From positions 109,035 to 173,034 of IMG/VR virus record IMGVR_UViG_3300008952_000006: 64,000 nucleotides of DNA; one strand, 5' to 3'. The position numbers and the translations under genes are program-made. Shown here piece after piece: positions 36,701-44,324 of the stretch; position 1 is the first letter of the stretch; every line of letters starts with the position of its first letter. Under the pieces are notes generated by a model. That model was not told the origin of the DNA. It searched no databases and saw only the letters and a program-made list of their open reading frames with translations. The DNA comes from a virus.

Positions 36701-37733
36701 ACAACGCTGCTTTTAAGTCTGCAGGCCATTCGCCAGCACCAAGAAAGGAACCGCCTCCGGGAGGCATGATTTTAATCGTATTGGTGAAGGGCAAAGTTGA
36801 GCTATTAGACCAGAGCGCATGGGTCTTCCAGTTAGCGGTCATGTATATTAGGGGACCGATATCCTCATCAAAGACCTGCTTGACCCTAGCCTGGAGGACA
36901 TCGCGCTTCATATCGGGCTCCCCGTGCCCAACAATTTGTACAGAGACGATGTCGCTAAAATTATTCAAAATGGCTGTCTCAATCCCGCGTTTGGTATTGA
37001 GCGACCGCTCGGAGAGGCTCCTCTCCGCCCGAACCAGAAAATCTGCGTTGGTCTCTTGTGTGACACCGCCAGTGAAGGCGTTCAGGTTCGCCACTCGCGC
37101 AACCCCCGAAAGACCGTTTACAAAACGGATCTCCCCAACACCTATATTAGTGGCTGCGTCAGGTAGCTGAGAGCGGACGGGTATGTCTATGTAGTATTGG
37201 CTCCCCGAGCGCGTCATGTCTGACGGTGCGTAGGTGAAGGCCTCCTCGGGAACGTAACCAAAGCCAGAAGCAGTGCTAAACACAATTGAGGAGTCAACCC
37301 CAACAGACCGTGCGGTGGTAAAGTAGACCCTCACGAGCCCGCGTGAGTAATCACCGTATTTGCGCTCAGACAAGACATTAGACAAGAGGGCGTCAAGCTC
37401 AACCTCTGTAAGCGCGTCACTGTCCCCCAGAGAGTTTTGGAGGCGCAGAAATTCGATCTCACGCTGCAGGGGCTCGAGGATGAGGGCGAGGGGGTTTACA
37501 AGAACATCGCGAATAACAGAACCGGGGCTGGTAGCATCCAGGTCCGGGAACTCATCCGCCAGTCGGGCAACAATAAAGGACCCAATATCCACAGCTAGTG
37601 GATCAGTGCCCAAGCGCTTTATGAGCGGGTCAATGACCTTCATATACATCAACGATCCCTCGGAATCGTCAAGTGAAGGGTCTAGGTCGAGCAAGCGCTC
37701 TATAAGAAATCTTTTTAGTGTCTCATTAGCCAT
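30798..37733 (-). CDS. Baseplate J-like protein, greatly enlarged
   Basis: 2311 residues. The N-terminal ~330 residues carry the baseplate J pattern: TSPGSVIRDVLVNPLALILEPLQREIEFLR, then GLVRVYFTTARSVGVDSSIVF, then TGGVTQETNADFLVRAERSLSERSLNTKRGIETAI. Canonical J or T4 gp6-like proteins are about 300-660 residues, so some 1,900 residues are extra. The middle holds repeated beta-rich modules with TAQELAVHMASEI-type helices and Ser/Gly/Asp-rich strands. The last ~150 residues (SPTEVQGILEEHFKTLYPNAPLELYDISAIM) again look baseplate-like. It should form the wedge ring of a contractile baseplate. Confidence 0.82.
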   Translation of the reverse strand: MANETLKRFLIERLLDLDPSLDDSEGSLMYMKVIDPLIKRLGTDPLAVDIGSFIVARLADEFPDLDATSPGSVIRDVLVNPLALILEPLQREIEFLRLQNSLGDSDALTEVELDALLSNVLSERKYGDYSRGLVRVYFTTARSVGVDSSIVFSTASGFGYVPEEAFTYAPSDMTRSGSQYYIDIPVRSQLPDAATNIGVGEIRFVNGLSGVARVANLNAFTGGVTQETNADFLVRAERSLSERSLNTKRGIETAILNNFSDIVSVQIVGHGEPDMKRDVLQARVKQVFDEDIGPLIYMTANWKTHALWSNSSTLPFTNTIKIMPPGGGSFLGAGEWPADLKAALLEAKYIRVADGSGLTWSHCDLDPLGVPHEPLWGDSDGNAGVAQPFRKNTYNDTVLNRIRAVDETFYNDGNDYAIYIKLKDFEIYPSPPSITNDVPFLGTADTSAPEMGLNKRSNQGSAFKMIGESGGVETVLGAHLPFTDHVHTSFVPNEVPGSVVVGRDFLFSFTNTDLTDQNENGDSLGFSYPKMMQMWPLTKFYSSTDLGIGRIDSFLVSKNRAVYPGKDEFVFDSSPVFSLFREHLKIIDFGGPKSSDPDPEVRFDGETAEDLGRNPGCMIQAMNDLGGANPHQPITSTWGTFPHPGQVDIILDSTQTKWANRGVTEGHYISCSVYSLESAPGTPGIFDGNLSNVEGQLQWQGWGRIVKVGAGTPWRIRVEGMDFGPLHENNFGHFSPSASMIVTVPDPVPQLPTANSASPDVITVTVGGVHIIDITTQWGGGGVNASTTLTFTTAGFTPGGGPYNGGIIDIDAPLTAAGTVTVDDSASSYATLDLWVAGLAAAIDTDPTAGFFTSASALGPALTITCDLFGRYGNTMNAANCTQNGANVGAGFGLFTGGDEPTAQELAVHMASEITANIPNISAEALSDGRVRIFSDNPGSTDNNTPVTILHTDLPAVDLFALATWNLNAVLQGGFDYAFGPLAQVGVDQNIGAPVPGANAPDLAAGSAEEFDHEELTPNPDPVDGMSSLYTLVAENSPIQRGSLRLHYWDVGPDGGAGTQVVWDDDSDGNLVEVIPGAGYLASSQIDYSSGTVAIVFAPGFTPRAENMLPLAGNHPLPLFSIGYNYYLNPFKAYWTVYRGEVETISPSGDLGVSYDDFSFAPAYKRPGPDGTNATANGAVAARGPCYYEGDRWQVDFNGHLGSTYRFSSGVGAINQREAVWVRLGKSFEQQHPSLGGPPVTRCLSGEVINFDRPSVGINGNPYGPGYSTVDQLSYCEKRYPAAKSSSLGLAKDVDNDAVVDSHFVTRTPLPLVAGATRLVDPSDQTQTDFDLDEMSFINYAGSFGFLLPHPMGPAHYGEPGNLDNSEFDYLTNNIALQHLLDHQVLQVYEGASGDMGDTGIVVSGIPGSVPFPGWFGGDFEIENDKIHIGGMTDVYVKATAAEERTTPPIRLQPEALDPDALPAPSPTDPPPEYEVLLQATDGAIDSAWDDTHFDSLALLSAIATHYGAAGIISLDNLVIELLDVPSPDLQPRFFRAIHTTATGVKVDGAFPAGAAYAGMRFRALFGCTTSIDKPLIVLQQGADLIVQKNDFSVFCPTGFDFGTDPADVAVYISIDSIEARGEYRVTGKNLNTLVTETAITESGSALSYRVYTKQAAGVDLPLVRVKSVSLSGDEVEGVSVPYKNPVDIIASSFAGLNDDPINEESLGNNPFPPTLEVLSYGGEPRLHLIVDDNEDFVTEYKTIRYDVLRIETLDEPNKYFYVEDFVNVNTGGGTGFLNALVLDRTISGLSSAIENVQFSLGRPAVGTAQLVFKDPTFFEAGPDTEFSYVSVRSTPGIETAGDDKTYKFRPSPLESAVLYKTGYTTTDLTIDGTLDNAKIYSLDVNFLKHDIKVGDRLTILTRVMRSAAFNGAAPFLDDENLSLAGKTLVINIDGAKKSVVFSGPNPTTLEQAVSDINRQVGDKLKAAVIEPDPTGSPEEYFLQISSNLPIELTNDGTIGILTELRVNTDLIHRDNNYYPAGGGAELFDPYLVTAVNYIDKNTAPGGVARWELEITSVDGGQPTPVTDIQSVFVEARRYKYQRIYPSDMTDNGFGLYTAPVTLTSYDPNTPTALITDNTQLSVEGHKSLGYEMIVKNANYSYSLGEECSLRTTSVVLSDVQDSFDTVYPLPGADVTITYDRSQVVSDIQGFLLSPSLRVVCNNPLSRHFFPAYPIGELNYGDTRLSPTEVQGILEEHFKTLYPNAPLELYDISAIMARKGVGYIQFPQVVEFLLHDENRVLKVARSVDIIYLNKRFHIMEDLAGITVNKVT

Positions 37734-37762
37734 AATAAACAGTCCTACTTGCCCGCTAGAAT

Positions 37763-38773
37763 TTATAACCCGCCAGCATCTTTAATCGCCTCCTCGGCAG
37801 CACCAATCAATAAACTAATTGTCGCTTGTCTCCTAGCAAAAGTATTCAAACGAAGGCTCAAATCCATGACAGATGGATTAGATGGGTCGAAGCTGATGTT
37901 TAACACTTGCACGTCACTTAACCGTTCTTCTGGGGGAAGGGTCGATGCTGCTTGTTGTGCAGCAAAATAAACACCCGTGTTAATTATATTTAAAACAGTC
38001 TTCGCTACAAGACCCTGTGGATTACTCAGGGCAACCTTCTGCCCAACCCAATTTTGTAGATTGCCCCCTAAGGTTTTATTGAAAACATCGCTGCCGGGGG
38101 TCGTGAGGAGCACTTTGACGAATTGCTGTACCAATTTGAACTCGCCAGAAACAGAAGAAATATTGTCAGTAAATAAGTAAGCAAACAAAGAGGACCTGTC
38201 CGCCACACGAGAGGTGGTGACAACCTCCACATCATCTATAGAGACGTCATTCTGAGGCAACGTGCAAAGAATGGTTCTATTATCCATTATCACGTACCCC
38301 TGGGATTTCCGGTTAACATAAACCCCAACCGCTTTGTCAAAATTGGCACCAGAAAGCTGTAAAATCCCTCCCTCAAGGGTGGCTCTAAGGGACCCTGGTG
38401 GGGCTTTTGTGTCAAGGCCCCCATCCGGGCCCCCTAAGTCCGTTAAAACCTCAGGGGTATTTACCTCAACACCGGCAGCGTCTGTGGCTACCCTGTTGAT
38501 ACGTATGCTGGTAACAGCCTCCACAAGGACCCCTTGGTCCTGGAGTTCCTGTGGAAAGGCCACCAAAAGAGTTGTGAGGTCCGTAACAATAAACTTGGAA
38601 TTGTAACCGTTTACCTGGACGCTGTTTACTGTAAGGAAGCTAGACTCCGGTAGACTGGAGAACCCTGTACCAGAATCTACGGCTGGAGCTGCCTCAACAC
38701 GAATCATAGATAGAAATCGTACCCCACTCAATTTCGCAATGTCGCGTACATAAACCGCTTGTAAATCAATCAT
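37763..38773 (-). CDS. Probable gp25-like baseplate wedge protein with N-terminal beta modules
   Basis: 336 residues. Residues 1-125 and 125-200 look like two beta modules; ATLEGGILQLSGANFDKAVGVYVN resembles an IPT/TIG strand pair. Residues ~210-325 (SDVFNKTLGGNLQNWVGQ, then PPEERLSDVQVLNISFD, then MDLSLRLNTFARRQATISL) follow the gp25/W-family order of a basal helix region, an E-R-hydrophobic strand and a final beta hairpin. The gene directly precedes the J-like gene in the - strand operon, the usual gp25-J order. The gp25 call is by pattern and position and is moderate. Confidence 0.55.
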   Translation of the reverse strand: MIDLQAVYVRDIAKLSGVRFLSMIRVEAAPAVDSGTGFSSLPESSFLTVNSVQVNGYNSKFIVTDLTTLLVAFPQELQDQGVLVEAVTSIRINRVATDAAGVEVNTPEVLTDLGGPDGGLDTKAPPGSLRATLEGGILQLSGANFDKAVGVYVNRKSQGYVIMDNRTILCTLPQNDVSIDDVEVVTTSRVADRSSLFAYLFTDNISSVSGEFKLVQQFVKVLLTTPGSDVFNKTLGGNLQNWVGQKVALSNPQGLVAKTVLNIINTGVYFAAQQAASTLPPEERLSDVQVLNISFDPSNPSVMDLSLRLNTFARRQATISLLIGAAEEAIKDAGGL

Positions 38774-39135
38774 TTATCACTACCGTCAATCTCTAGGGCA
38801 TCCTGCACTACGCCGCCTTTACCATCTTCACCTATCAACTGGGTCTGGAGGTAGTTCAGTCTAGAAATCAAAGTACGCTTTGCACCAGAAAAAGCGGCAG
38901 TACTTTCGTCATCTGCCTCTTCCCCTATCAAAGCTAGCCTTTCTGTGATGACTTCCGCCAAAGAGTAGCCCGTAAAATAGTCATTAGTCCGAGCAGTGGT
39001 CCGGAAAAATTCTAATGCCTCATCAATTAAAGAGGCAATTTTACGCTTCGCGAGCTTATCGCTTACATCGCCCGCACGAAGAGTGCTGGATTCTGCTGCT
39101 ACGGTTGCGCCGCCGCTTTCTGGGAGGTCACTCAT
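38770..39135 (-). CDS. Small helical virion-operon protein, unknown
   Basis: 121 residues, starting in a TAATG overlap with the 1068-residue gene and ending in a 4-base overlap with the gp25-like gene. The N-terminal ~20 residues are polar; the rest is helical and acidic (LAKRKIASLIDEALEFF, AEVITERLALIGEEADD, LISRLNYLQTQLIGEDG). No domain is recognised. Location between baseplate genes suggests a baseplate accessory or chaperone. Confidence 0.6.
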   Translation of the reverse strand: MSDLPESGGATVAAESSTLRAGDVSDKLAKRKIASLIDEALEFFRTTARTNDYFTGYSLAEVITERLALIGEEADDESTAAFSGAKRTLISRLNYLQTQLIGEDGKGGVVQDALEIDGSDK

Positions 39136-42100
39136 TAATCTTCCGGTGCTGCTGGGTCTATGTCCTGGGTATTAGTATTAATACCACGAGTATCATAATC
39201 TGTTAGGGGGTTATTATTTGTAGAGTATTCTATAAAACTTGTCTCTCCTCCGAGCAGGTTGAAGGCCCGCACTAACAAGTTGTCCAAGCTTGTCTGGTTG
39301 GAGACCTCTGCTACTGTAAGCTCCGAAACCTCACTAAACTGACCTGTCATTAACATATTTAATGGCAAAGTAAGCCTTTCTTGTTTCAGCGTATCCAGTA
39401 ATTTATCAACTGTTTTTACGATATGTGCATCATACCCTAAATAGCTTTCCCGGATAGGGTTTAAAGCGCTTCGTAGAGCAAAAAGTAAGGACATGTACTG
39501 TCCCTGCCCAGACCCAGAACTAACAAAAATGTTAGTCGCGCTTAGTAATAAATTATCACCAGTAATACTTTCCAGCCCTTGTAGGGCCCGGAAGAGTGCG
39601 TCTCGAATAGCTGTAAACCTATACCACCCTAAGGAGACAATTTTTAAATCCTCATAGGGGTATATATGGGAAGTCCCTTCCGGCACCTCAAAAGAAACGT
39701 TATCTCCTAAAACAGAGGTGACGCGCCCTATAACCCTCTCAGACCCCCCAGAACCATTTTCAATGACAACATCATTAGGGTGTATCTCGTAGCCGTTTTT
39801 AACAGAGCCCCGCAAAGCAACGGTGCTGGATGACCCTATGGTGGTTGCCCCATCTACAAAGCCGAGGTCGTCACCAAGTATTGTTGTAACCGAAATAGCG
39901 CTCTCTGCCTCATTGTTCTGGGACTTGACCTTGATCTTGCTTCTGGAGATGGTGCAAGACCAGTCGCCACCAAGGGTTAGTCCCTCTACCGAAGCATCGT
40001 CAATAGCTAGAGGTAATGTAGGCCAGACATCTAAAACTGAAGAAGCGCCAGGCCCCGATATGCCAGTAATCTTGGTGTGGAACACCCGCGCAGACCTAGA
40101 TAGCCCCGTGTTACCCGCTCCCCATGTCACCCTGACGTCATCACCAACCTCTAGGCTTTCTGGGGGCAAATCAACAGAGATGGTAGTCGTAGATGGCAAC
40201 GCGGCCAGGATCGCTGTTATTGGCACCCCTGTAGCGATGGTGTTGGGCGGACAACTGACCGTTATGGGGCCGGAAGAGGTAACGTCAGCAAAGGGGGTGT
40301 CGGAACCAAAGAACTCGCCTCGAGATGAATAAAGGGCCCCAATAGCTTCATTGATGGAGTTAGGCTGGGATGACCACACGGGCGCGAATGGGGTTGAATT
40401 TGGTAGGGCTTGTTGATGATTAGGGAAAGCAATTCTAGAGGCGGAGCCGTGCAAGTCAGACGCAAACCAAAGAGTGTTTGTAGCCCCAGAGTACGCAACC
40501 TGCACGTCACTAACAAAAGAGGTCCCGCCGAGCAACGTCACCAAGTCAGCCCCGCTCGTAACCCACTCCAACTGATTCCCTGGGGTTGGGGTGGGGAGCA
40601 CCGCAGAAAGCAGAGTATTGTGCTTGAAAATCTTTATTACGCTGTAGTCGTTTAAAATAGGGGGAGGGTAAACACCTGGAGTAGTGTCAATCACCTCCAT
40701 GCGAGCTAACGGATGGAATCCGTGAGAGCACGTTAGATAGCTCCCCTCCGTCAAGGGGTGGGGCATTTGAATAAAAATGTGTCCTGTTTCGTAGTCAACG
40801 CGACCAAAAGCTACCTGATACCCCGTGACCGTTATTGCGGCGAGTGCTGACGGAGCTACACCAAAGGTTAGGTTTATCTCCCCAGTAGAAAAATTTATCT
40901 CACAGTAATCTCCCGCAGCGCCGCCAGTGCATTCATAAAATCCCGCAGTGGTGCCGGGGGTCAGTGTGGGGGTAAACGCATACTGAAATATAGTATTCTC
41001 TAAGTACACGATAGTCCATGTGAGGTTCTCTTCATAAATGGGTGGTTTCATACGACCTGGGTACGGCGACGTAAAAGTAAAACTAAGATCCATGCCGTTA
41101 TATGGGCTGTCAGGCGAAAGTATGTGCGCAAGGACCCAGGAGGCCGTGTCGTTACTAAAAAGAACCCCAGAAACCCCGTCATCTACCGCAGTTACGGGGA
41201 GGTCAGTCCCCCCGTCATGCACAAGAGCATTGACCTGTACGCCGCCATCGTAGTTTGGGTTCCCCGTAGAGGGCCTAACAACCGACTTTAGGTAGGGGGA
41301 CAGAACTACAGGATTGCCCAAGTCATCCACGACCCCACCATCTGTGTCGGTACCGCTCGAGGAAAACCACTTCTCATCAGCAGACACCTGGGGGGTCGTC
41401 TGGTGGTATAGGATCCCAGCATCCTCTTTGGTGAACAAAGGAGCCCCCAGACTTACAGATATGTTGGGCAAAACGGACTGGGGGGCATGTACTGACGCAG
41501 AAGCACCGCTACCCAACGTAAACACAACTGAGGAGTCCTCGTCTAGGATGAAGGGCTTTGTGCCCCCGATCATCTCGGCGGAAACACCAGCTCTGGTATC
41601 GACAGAACCATTATATTTAGGCTCTGTTATGTCTAGCTTGGGAACAGACTGTTGAGATAGGAGAGACGCGAGAATTGTAGCGTCCAATAGCGCGCCAGAT
41701 AGGTCAGTGGAGCCCTCGTGAGAAAGAAGGGTAGTTGTAGCTTTCCTGGCCTGTGCAGAAAACGACAGAGGTTCAAACGAAGCGCCAGAGTAATTGGTCA
41801 GGGCGTCAAGAAACTGCCCCGCCTCAGCAAGTATAACCTCGATTAAAAACCCGGTTTCCTCTGCAAGGATAATAGACTGCTCCTGTGCATACGCAGGACT
41901 AATACCTGCATTGTGGAACCCGTCTGCCGTTACGCTACTCTTGGTAAAATCGGTAGCAACCCTTGAAAACTCCTGTAGCAGGACCTCGCGCTCACCTTCC
42001 GAGGCAACCTCCAGCCTGTAGCTAATATCTAGTAGAGTGTCTAGCTTGCTTGTGTCCGGTAGGGGGTCTTCCTGCCTCGATATCGGGGCGTATCTCTCAA

Positions 42101-42341
42101 GAGAATCTATATTGGCAAGGGCTTTGGAGAGAAAGCTGATGTGTCGGTTGGCGAAAAGTTTTAGAAGAGCGTAGACCGAGTCAACGTCCGAATTAAGTGT
42201 ACGAAACACAAGATCCTTGACACCATCAACAAGATCGTCCGCAGACTGGCGTGTATTGCGGTTCACAACAGACACACCGGTCCTAAGAGCATCGATTCTA
42301 GCGCTTATCTCGTCTTCAGTGTATCTATTGCTACCACTCAT
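39135..42341 (-). CDS. Large virion protein of the baseplate cluster, unknown fold
   Basis: 1068 residues, ATG. The first ~230 residues are helical (DEISARIDALRTGVSVVNRNTRQ, LLKLFANRHISFLSKALANIDSL) and probably form an oligomerising stalk or scaffold-like region. From about 240 the protein becomes beta-rich, with Gly/Ser/Thr/Pro modules, SVVFTLGSGASASV, FGRVDYETGHIFIQMPHPL and DVRVTWGAG. A final helical part begins near 900 (FTAIRDALFRALQGLESITG, MSLLFALRSALNPI). No enzyme motif is seen. It is overlapped at its 5' end by the 109-residue gene. It is probably a baseplate or fibre-connecting protein. Confidence 0.6.
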   Translation of the reverse strand: MSGSNRYTEDEISARIDALRTGVSVVNRNTRQSADDLVDGVKDLVFRTLNSDVDSVYALLKLFANRHISFLSKALANIDSLERYAPISRQEDPLPDTSKLDTLLDISYRLEVASEGEREVLLQEFSRVATDFTKSSVTADGFHNAGISPAYAQEQSIILAEETGFLIEVILAEAGQFLDALTNYSGASFEPLSFSAQARKATTTLLSHEGSTDLSGALLDATILASLLSQQSVPKLDITEPKYNGSVDTRAGVSAEMIGGTKPFILDEDSSVVFTLGSGASASVHAPQSVLPNISVSLGAPLFTKEDAGILYHQTTPQVSADEKWFSSSGTDTDGGVVDDLGNPVVLSPYLKSVVRPSTGNPNYDGGVQVNALVHDGGTDLPVTAVDDGVSGVLFSNDTASWVLAHILSPDSPYNGMDLSFTFTSPYPGRMKPPIYEENLTWTIVYLENTIFQYAFTPTLTPGTTAGFYECTGGAAGDYCEINFSTGEINLTFGVAPSALAAITVTGYQVAFGRVDYETGHIFIQMPHPLTEGSYLTCSHGFHPLARMEVIDTTPGVYPPPILNDYSVIKIFKHNTLLSAVLPTPTPGNQLEWVTSGADLVTLLGGTSFVSDVQVAYSGATNTLWFASDLHGSASRIAFPNHQQALPNSTPFAPVWSSQPNSINEAIGALYSSRGEFFGSDTPFADVTSSGPITVSCPPNTIATGVPITAILAALPSTTTISVDLPPESLEVGDDVRVTWGAGNTGLSRSARVFHTKITGISGPGASSVLDVWPTLPLAIDDASVEGLTLGGDWSCTISRSKIKVKSQNNEAESAISVTTILGDDLGFVDGATTIGSSSTVALRGSVKNGYEIHPNDVVIENGSGGSERVIGRVTSVLGDNVSFEVPEGTSHIYPYEDLKIVSLGWYRFTAIRDALFRALQGLESITGDNLLLSATNIFVSSGSGQGQYMSLLFALRSALNPIRESYLGYDAHIVKTVDKLLDTLKQERLTLPLNMLMTGQFSEVSELTVAEVSNQTSLDNLLVRAFNLLGGETSFIEYSTNNNPLTDYDTRGINTNTQDIDPAAPED

Positions 42342-42660
42342 CCCCGAACTCCATACCTCTAAGCCTTCTAGCTTCCTCTTCTGTAAGACTAGTAACTTTA
42401 GAGCGTACGAGGTCTGGGCTTAGCCCCAAGATGTCACAAACAACAGGGAATGAACAAATATGATCCTCACTAATGTCGTGGAACAACCACTGACCGGCGT
42501 CTGCTCCCACTTTTCGCAACTTCAAACTCTCGTGATCGTGGTATAGAACCCAATCCACCGCTGCTCGTCTAACGACGGCTGCCCAAAGGCGAAGAAACCA
42601 AGGAACCCTTGTGTTTCGTTTCGCTGCGGCAGTAAATAGTCCATCATACGACGATGACAC
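42331..42660 (-). CDS. Small protein with possible DNA-binding helical fold
   Basis: 109 residues, GTG start 9 bases after AGGGG; both ends overlap neighbours (17 and 11 bases). The sequence contains WVLYHDHESLKLRKVGADAGQWLFHD, then HICSFPVVCDILGLSPDLVRSKV and LTEEEARRLRG. The W-hydrophobic-D, CSF..VCDILGLSPD..R order resembles small phage and bacterial proteins where a Cys-containing helix precedes a short helix-turn-helix-like segment. I recall such a pattern but cannot name a family. It is the only gene of this type in a cluster of virion proteins and may regulate transcription or assembly. Confidence 0.55.
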   Translation of the reverse strand: MSSSYDGLFTAAAKRNTRVPWFLRLWAAVVRRAAVDWVLYHDHESLKLRKVGADAGQWLFHDISEDHICSFPVVCDILGLSPDLVRSKVTSLTEEEARRLRGMEFGDEW

Positions 42661-43612
42661 TCAAAGTACCCCTAAGCACAGGCTCAGGGTCTATGGAAAT
42701 ACCCATACCCTCCTCCGGTGCAATACGAGCGGCTTCGAGTGTTGCGGTTCCTGCGCCTATAGCGGTGACCACGAGAGTGTTACTGTCTGAATAAGATAAT
42801 CCTATTATTAATCCTCCTACATCATCAGATGTAAGTGTGACAGCAACAAGCCCTTCTACTCTCAGTCCGCTTCTGTGAACGGTTTCGAGGGAAAGAACTG
42901 CTTGTTGCCCAACACCCATGTTCAAGACAGGGTTGTCTAAGGGAACCAGTAATGCGTTGTCCTTGGTGTATTCAACACCATCGACAACAGGGAAAATAAC
43001 ATCTGGCAATAAAGAAGCAGTCAGGTCTGGGACCTTTATCGTTCTAGATAAATTCTCAAACCCTTCGAGATAAACTTGGTACGTTGCACCACGCAGCAGA
43101 TCAACAGACGCATATCCTGCGCCGTCTGTGCGTATAACCTGAGATTTAGGGATAACAGCATTTGCTGTGTTGGAAGCTGCATAGTAAGCAAGCTCCGGTA
43201 AGGTTTCTTCAGAGAAGAAGATACTAAGTTGTTTGATTGGTTTCCCGTAAGGGTCCATAAACGTCCCGGAACAACGGCAAAAATGCTCGTCAGTCGCGGC
43301 TGGTAATGCGGATACATCGATAAGAACATCAAAAATTTGTGGGTCTAGAACGGTACCAACCTCGATTGAGTGGAGGTTGCCTTCTTGGACTATAGCTGCC
43401 CCCAAAGGCGGCGTGACCTGAACTTCGTATGTACCAGCGGCACGGTCTCCCAGGTAAACACTTCCGTCTGGGTTTGCCCCAGCGCCAGTAATGTCAGAAG
43501 CAAGGGCTACGCCACCGCCGTCAGGATGAAGGCTTATATTAACCCCATTAACGGGGGCGCTTCCGAGGGATCCGAAAGGGGCTGTTCTGCAATGTACATA
43601 TACGTCTGCCAT
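42644..43612 (-). CDS. Virion beta-domain protein (carboxypeptidase-regulatory-like and Big2-like)
   Basis: 322 residues, ATG with AAGG 8 bases upstream. Residues ~1-90 and ~105-200 look like two transthyretin/carboxypeptidase-regulatory-like units (PVNGVNISLHPDGG with YLGDRAAGTYEVQVTPP; then GKPIKQLSIFFSEETLP, RTDGAGYASVDLLRGATYQVYLEGF). The last ~100 residues (LLVPLDNPVLNMGVGQQAVLSLE, VTAIGAGTATLEAAR) resemble a bacterial Ig-like group 2 domain. No catalytic residues are seen. Such modules decorate capsids or fibres. Confidence 0.62.
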   Translation of the reverse strand: MADVYVHCRTAPFGSLGSAPVNGVNISLHPDGGGVALASDITGAGANPDGSVYLGDRAAGTYEVQVTPPLGAAIVQEGNLHSIEVGTVLDPQIFDVLIDVSALPAATDEHFCRCSGTFMDPYGKPIKQLSIFFSEETLPELAYYAASNTANAVIPKSQVIRTDGAGYASVDLLRGATYQVYLEGFENLSRTIKVPDLTASLLPDVIFPVVDGVEYTKDNALLVPLDNPVLNMGVGQQAVLSLETVHRSGLRVEGLVAVTLTSDDVGGLIIGLSYSDSNTLVVTAIGAGTATLEAARIAPEEGMGISIDPEPVLRGTLSVIVV

Positions 43613-43616
43613 CTAG

Positions 43617-44324
43617 TTACCTTTTCGGGAGAGACTGTAGCGGGGCTAAAGTGTTAAAAGCGGGTAGTGGCTTCTTTTTAGGGGCTGCCGTAGTCGCAGA
43701 AGCGCCAAAGAGCCCACCTTTTGGGAACGCCGAGGATGGGTTAAGGGCGGCTTGCCCACTCCCATAGGTCATGTACCCTCGGAAAGCCTGTCGGGGAATC
43801 CCAGTAATATGACGGGGATCAGCGAGCCTTGTGGAGGACAGGCCTGCTTTGGTAGCCTTGTTTAAACCCAAGATTGGGCTATTTCCAGCAGGCCCATAGC
43901 CGCCCCATGAACGGTTCCATGGAGTGAGGGCTCCCTTAGCTGTTGTGACAGCCTTTTTTCTGGCTAGCAAGGACGCTGCCGGGGCCACCTTTCTCGCTCG
44001 GAGGGCTTGGACGCCCAATTGTAATGCCTTCCCTATCCCGCCAGCAACCCGTACAGCGGGGATCATGCTCGCAACACCAAACGCTGTTGCCCATGGATTC
44101 TTTTTAACGTACCGAACAGCGGGTTCGAGCTTTTGTAATAACGACGTGGTGGGTTTATTAGGCTTAATATCAGCAGGGTTTACCGCGCCGCCTTTAGGGC
44201 GGACACCGAGCCCACTCGCATCAAGGGCCACCTTCTCAAAACGAGACCCCGCACCGCGTACTTCATTAGTGTAAGCTGCGCTTGATATCTTCATAAATGG
44301 GCCGGGGCAATTCTTGGTGTACAT
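43617..44324 (-). CDS. Basic Ala/Gly-rich late protein carrying an FEKVA motif
   Basis: 235 residues, TAATG overlap with the preceding gene and AGGGGG 8 bases upstream. FEKVA lies at 29-33. KKNPW at 74-78 starts a weakly hydrophobic Ala/Gly segment (AFGVASMIPAVRVAGGIGKALQLGV), and PWNRSWGG lies at 135-142. The same two landmarks at similar spacing occur in the adjacent gene 44324-45715, so the two appear to be paralogues. Net charge is strongly positive. It is probably an internal head or ejected protein; no enzymatic domain is seen. Confidence 0.6.
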   Translation of the reverse strand: MYTKNCPGPFMKISSAAYTNEVRGAGSRFEKVALDASGLGVRPKGGAVNPADIKPNKPTTSLLQKLEPAVRYVKKNPWATAFGVASMIPAVRVAGGIGKALQLGVQALRARKVAPAASLLARKKAVTTAKGALTPWNRSWGGYGPAGNSPILGLNKATKAGLSSTRLADPRHITGIPRQAFRGYMTYGSGQAALNPSSAFPKGGLFGASATTAAPKKKPLPAFNTLAPLQSLPKR

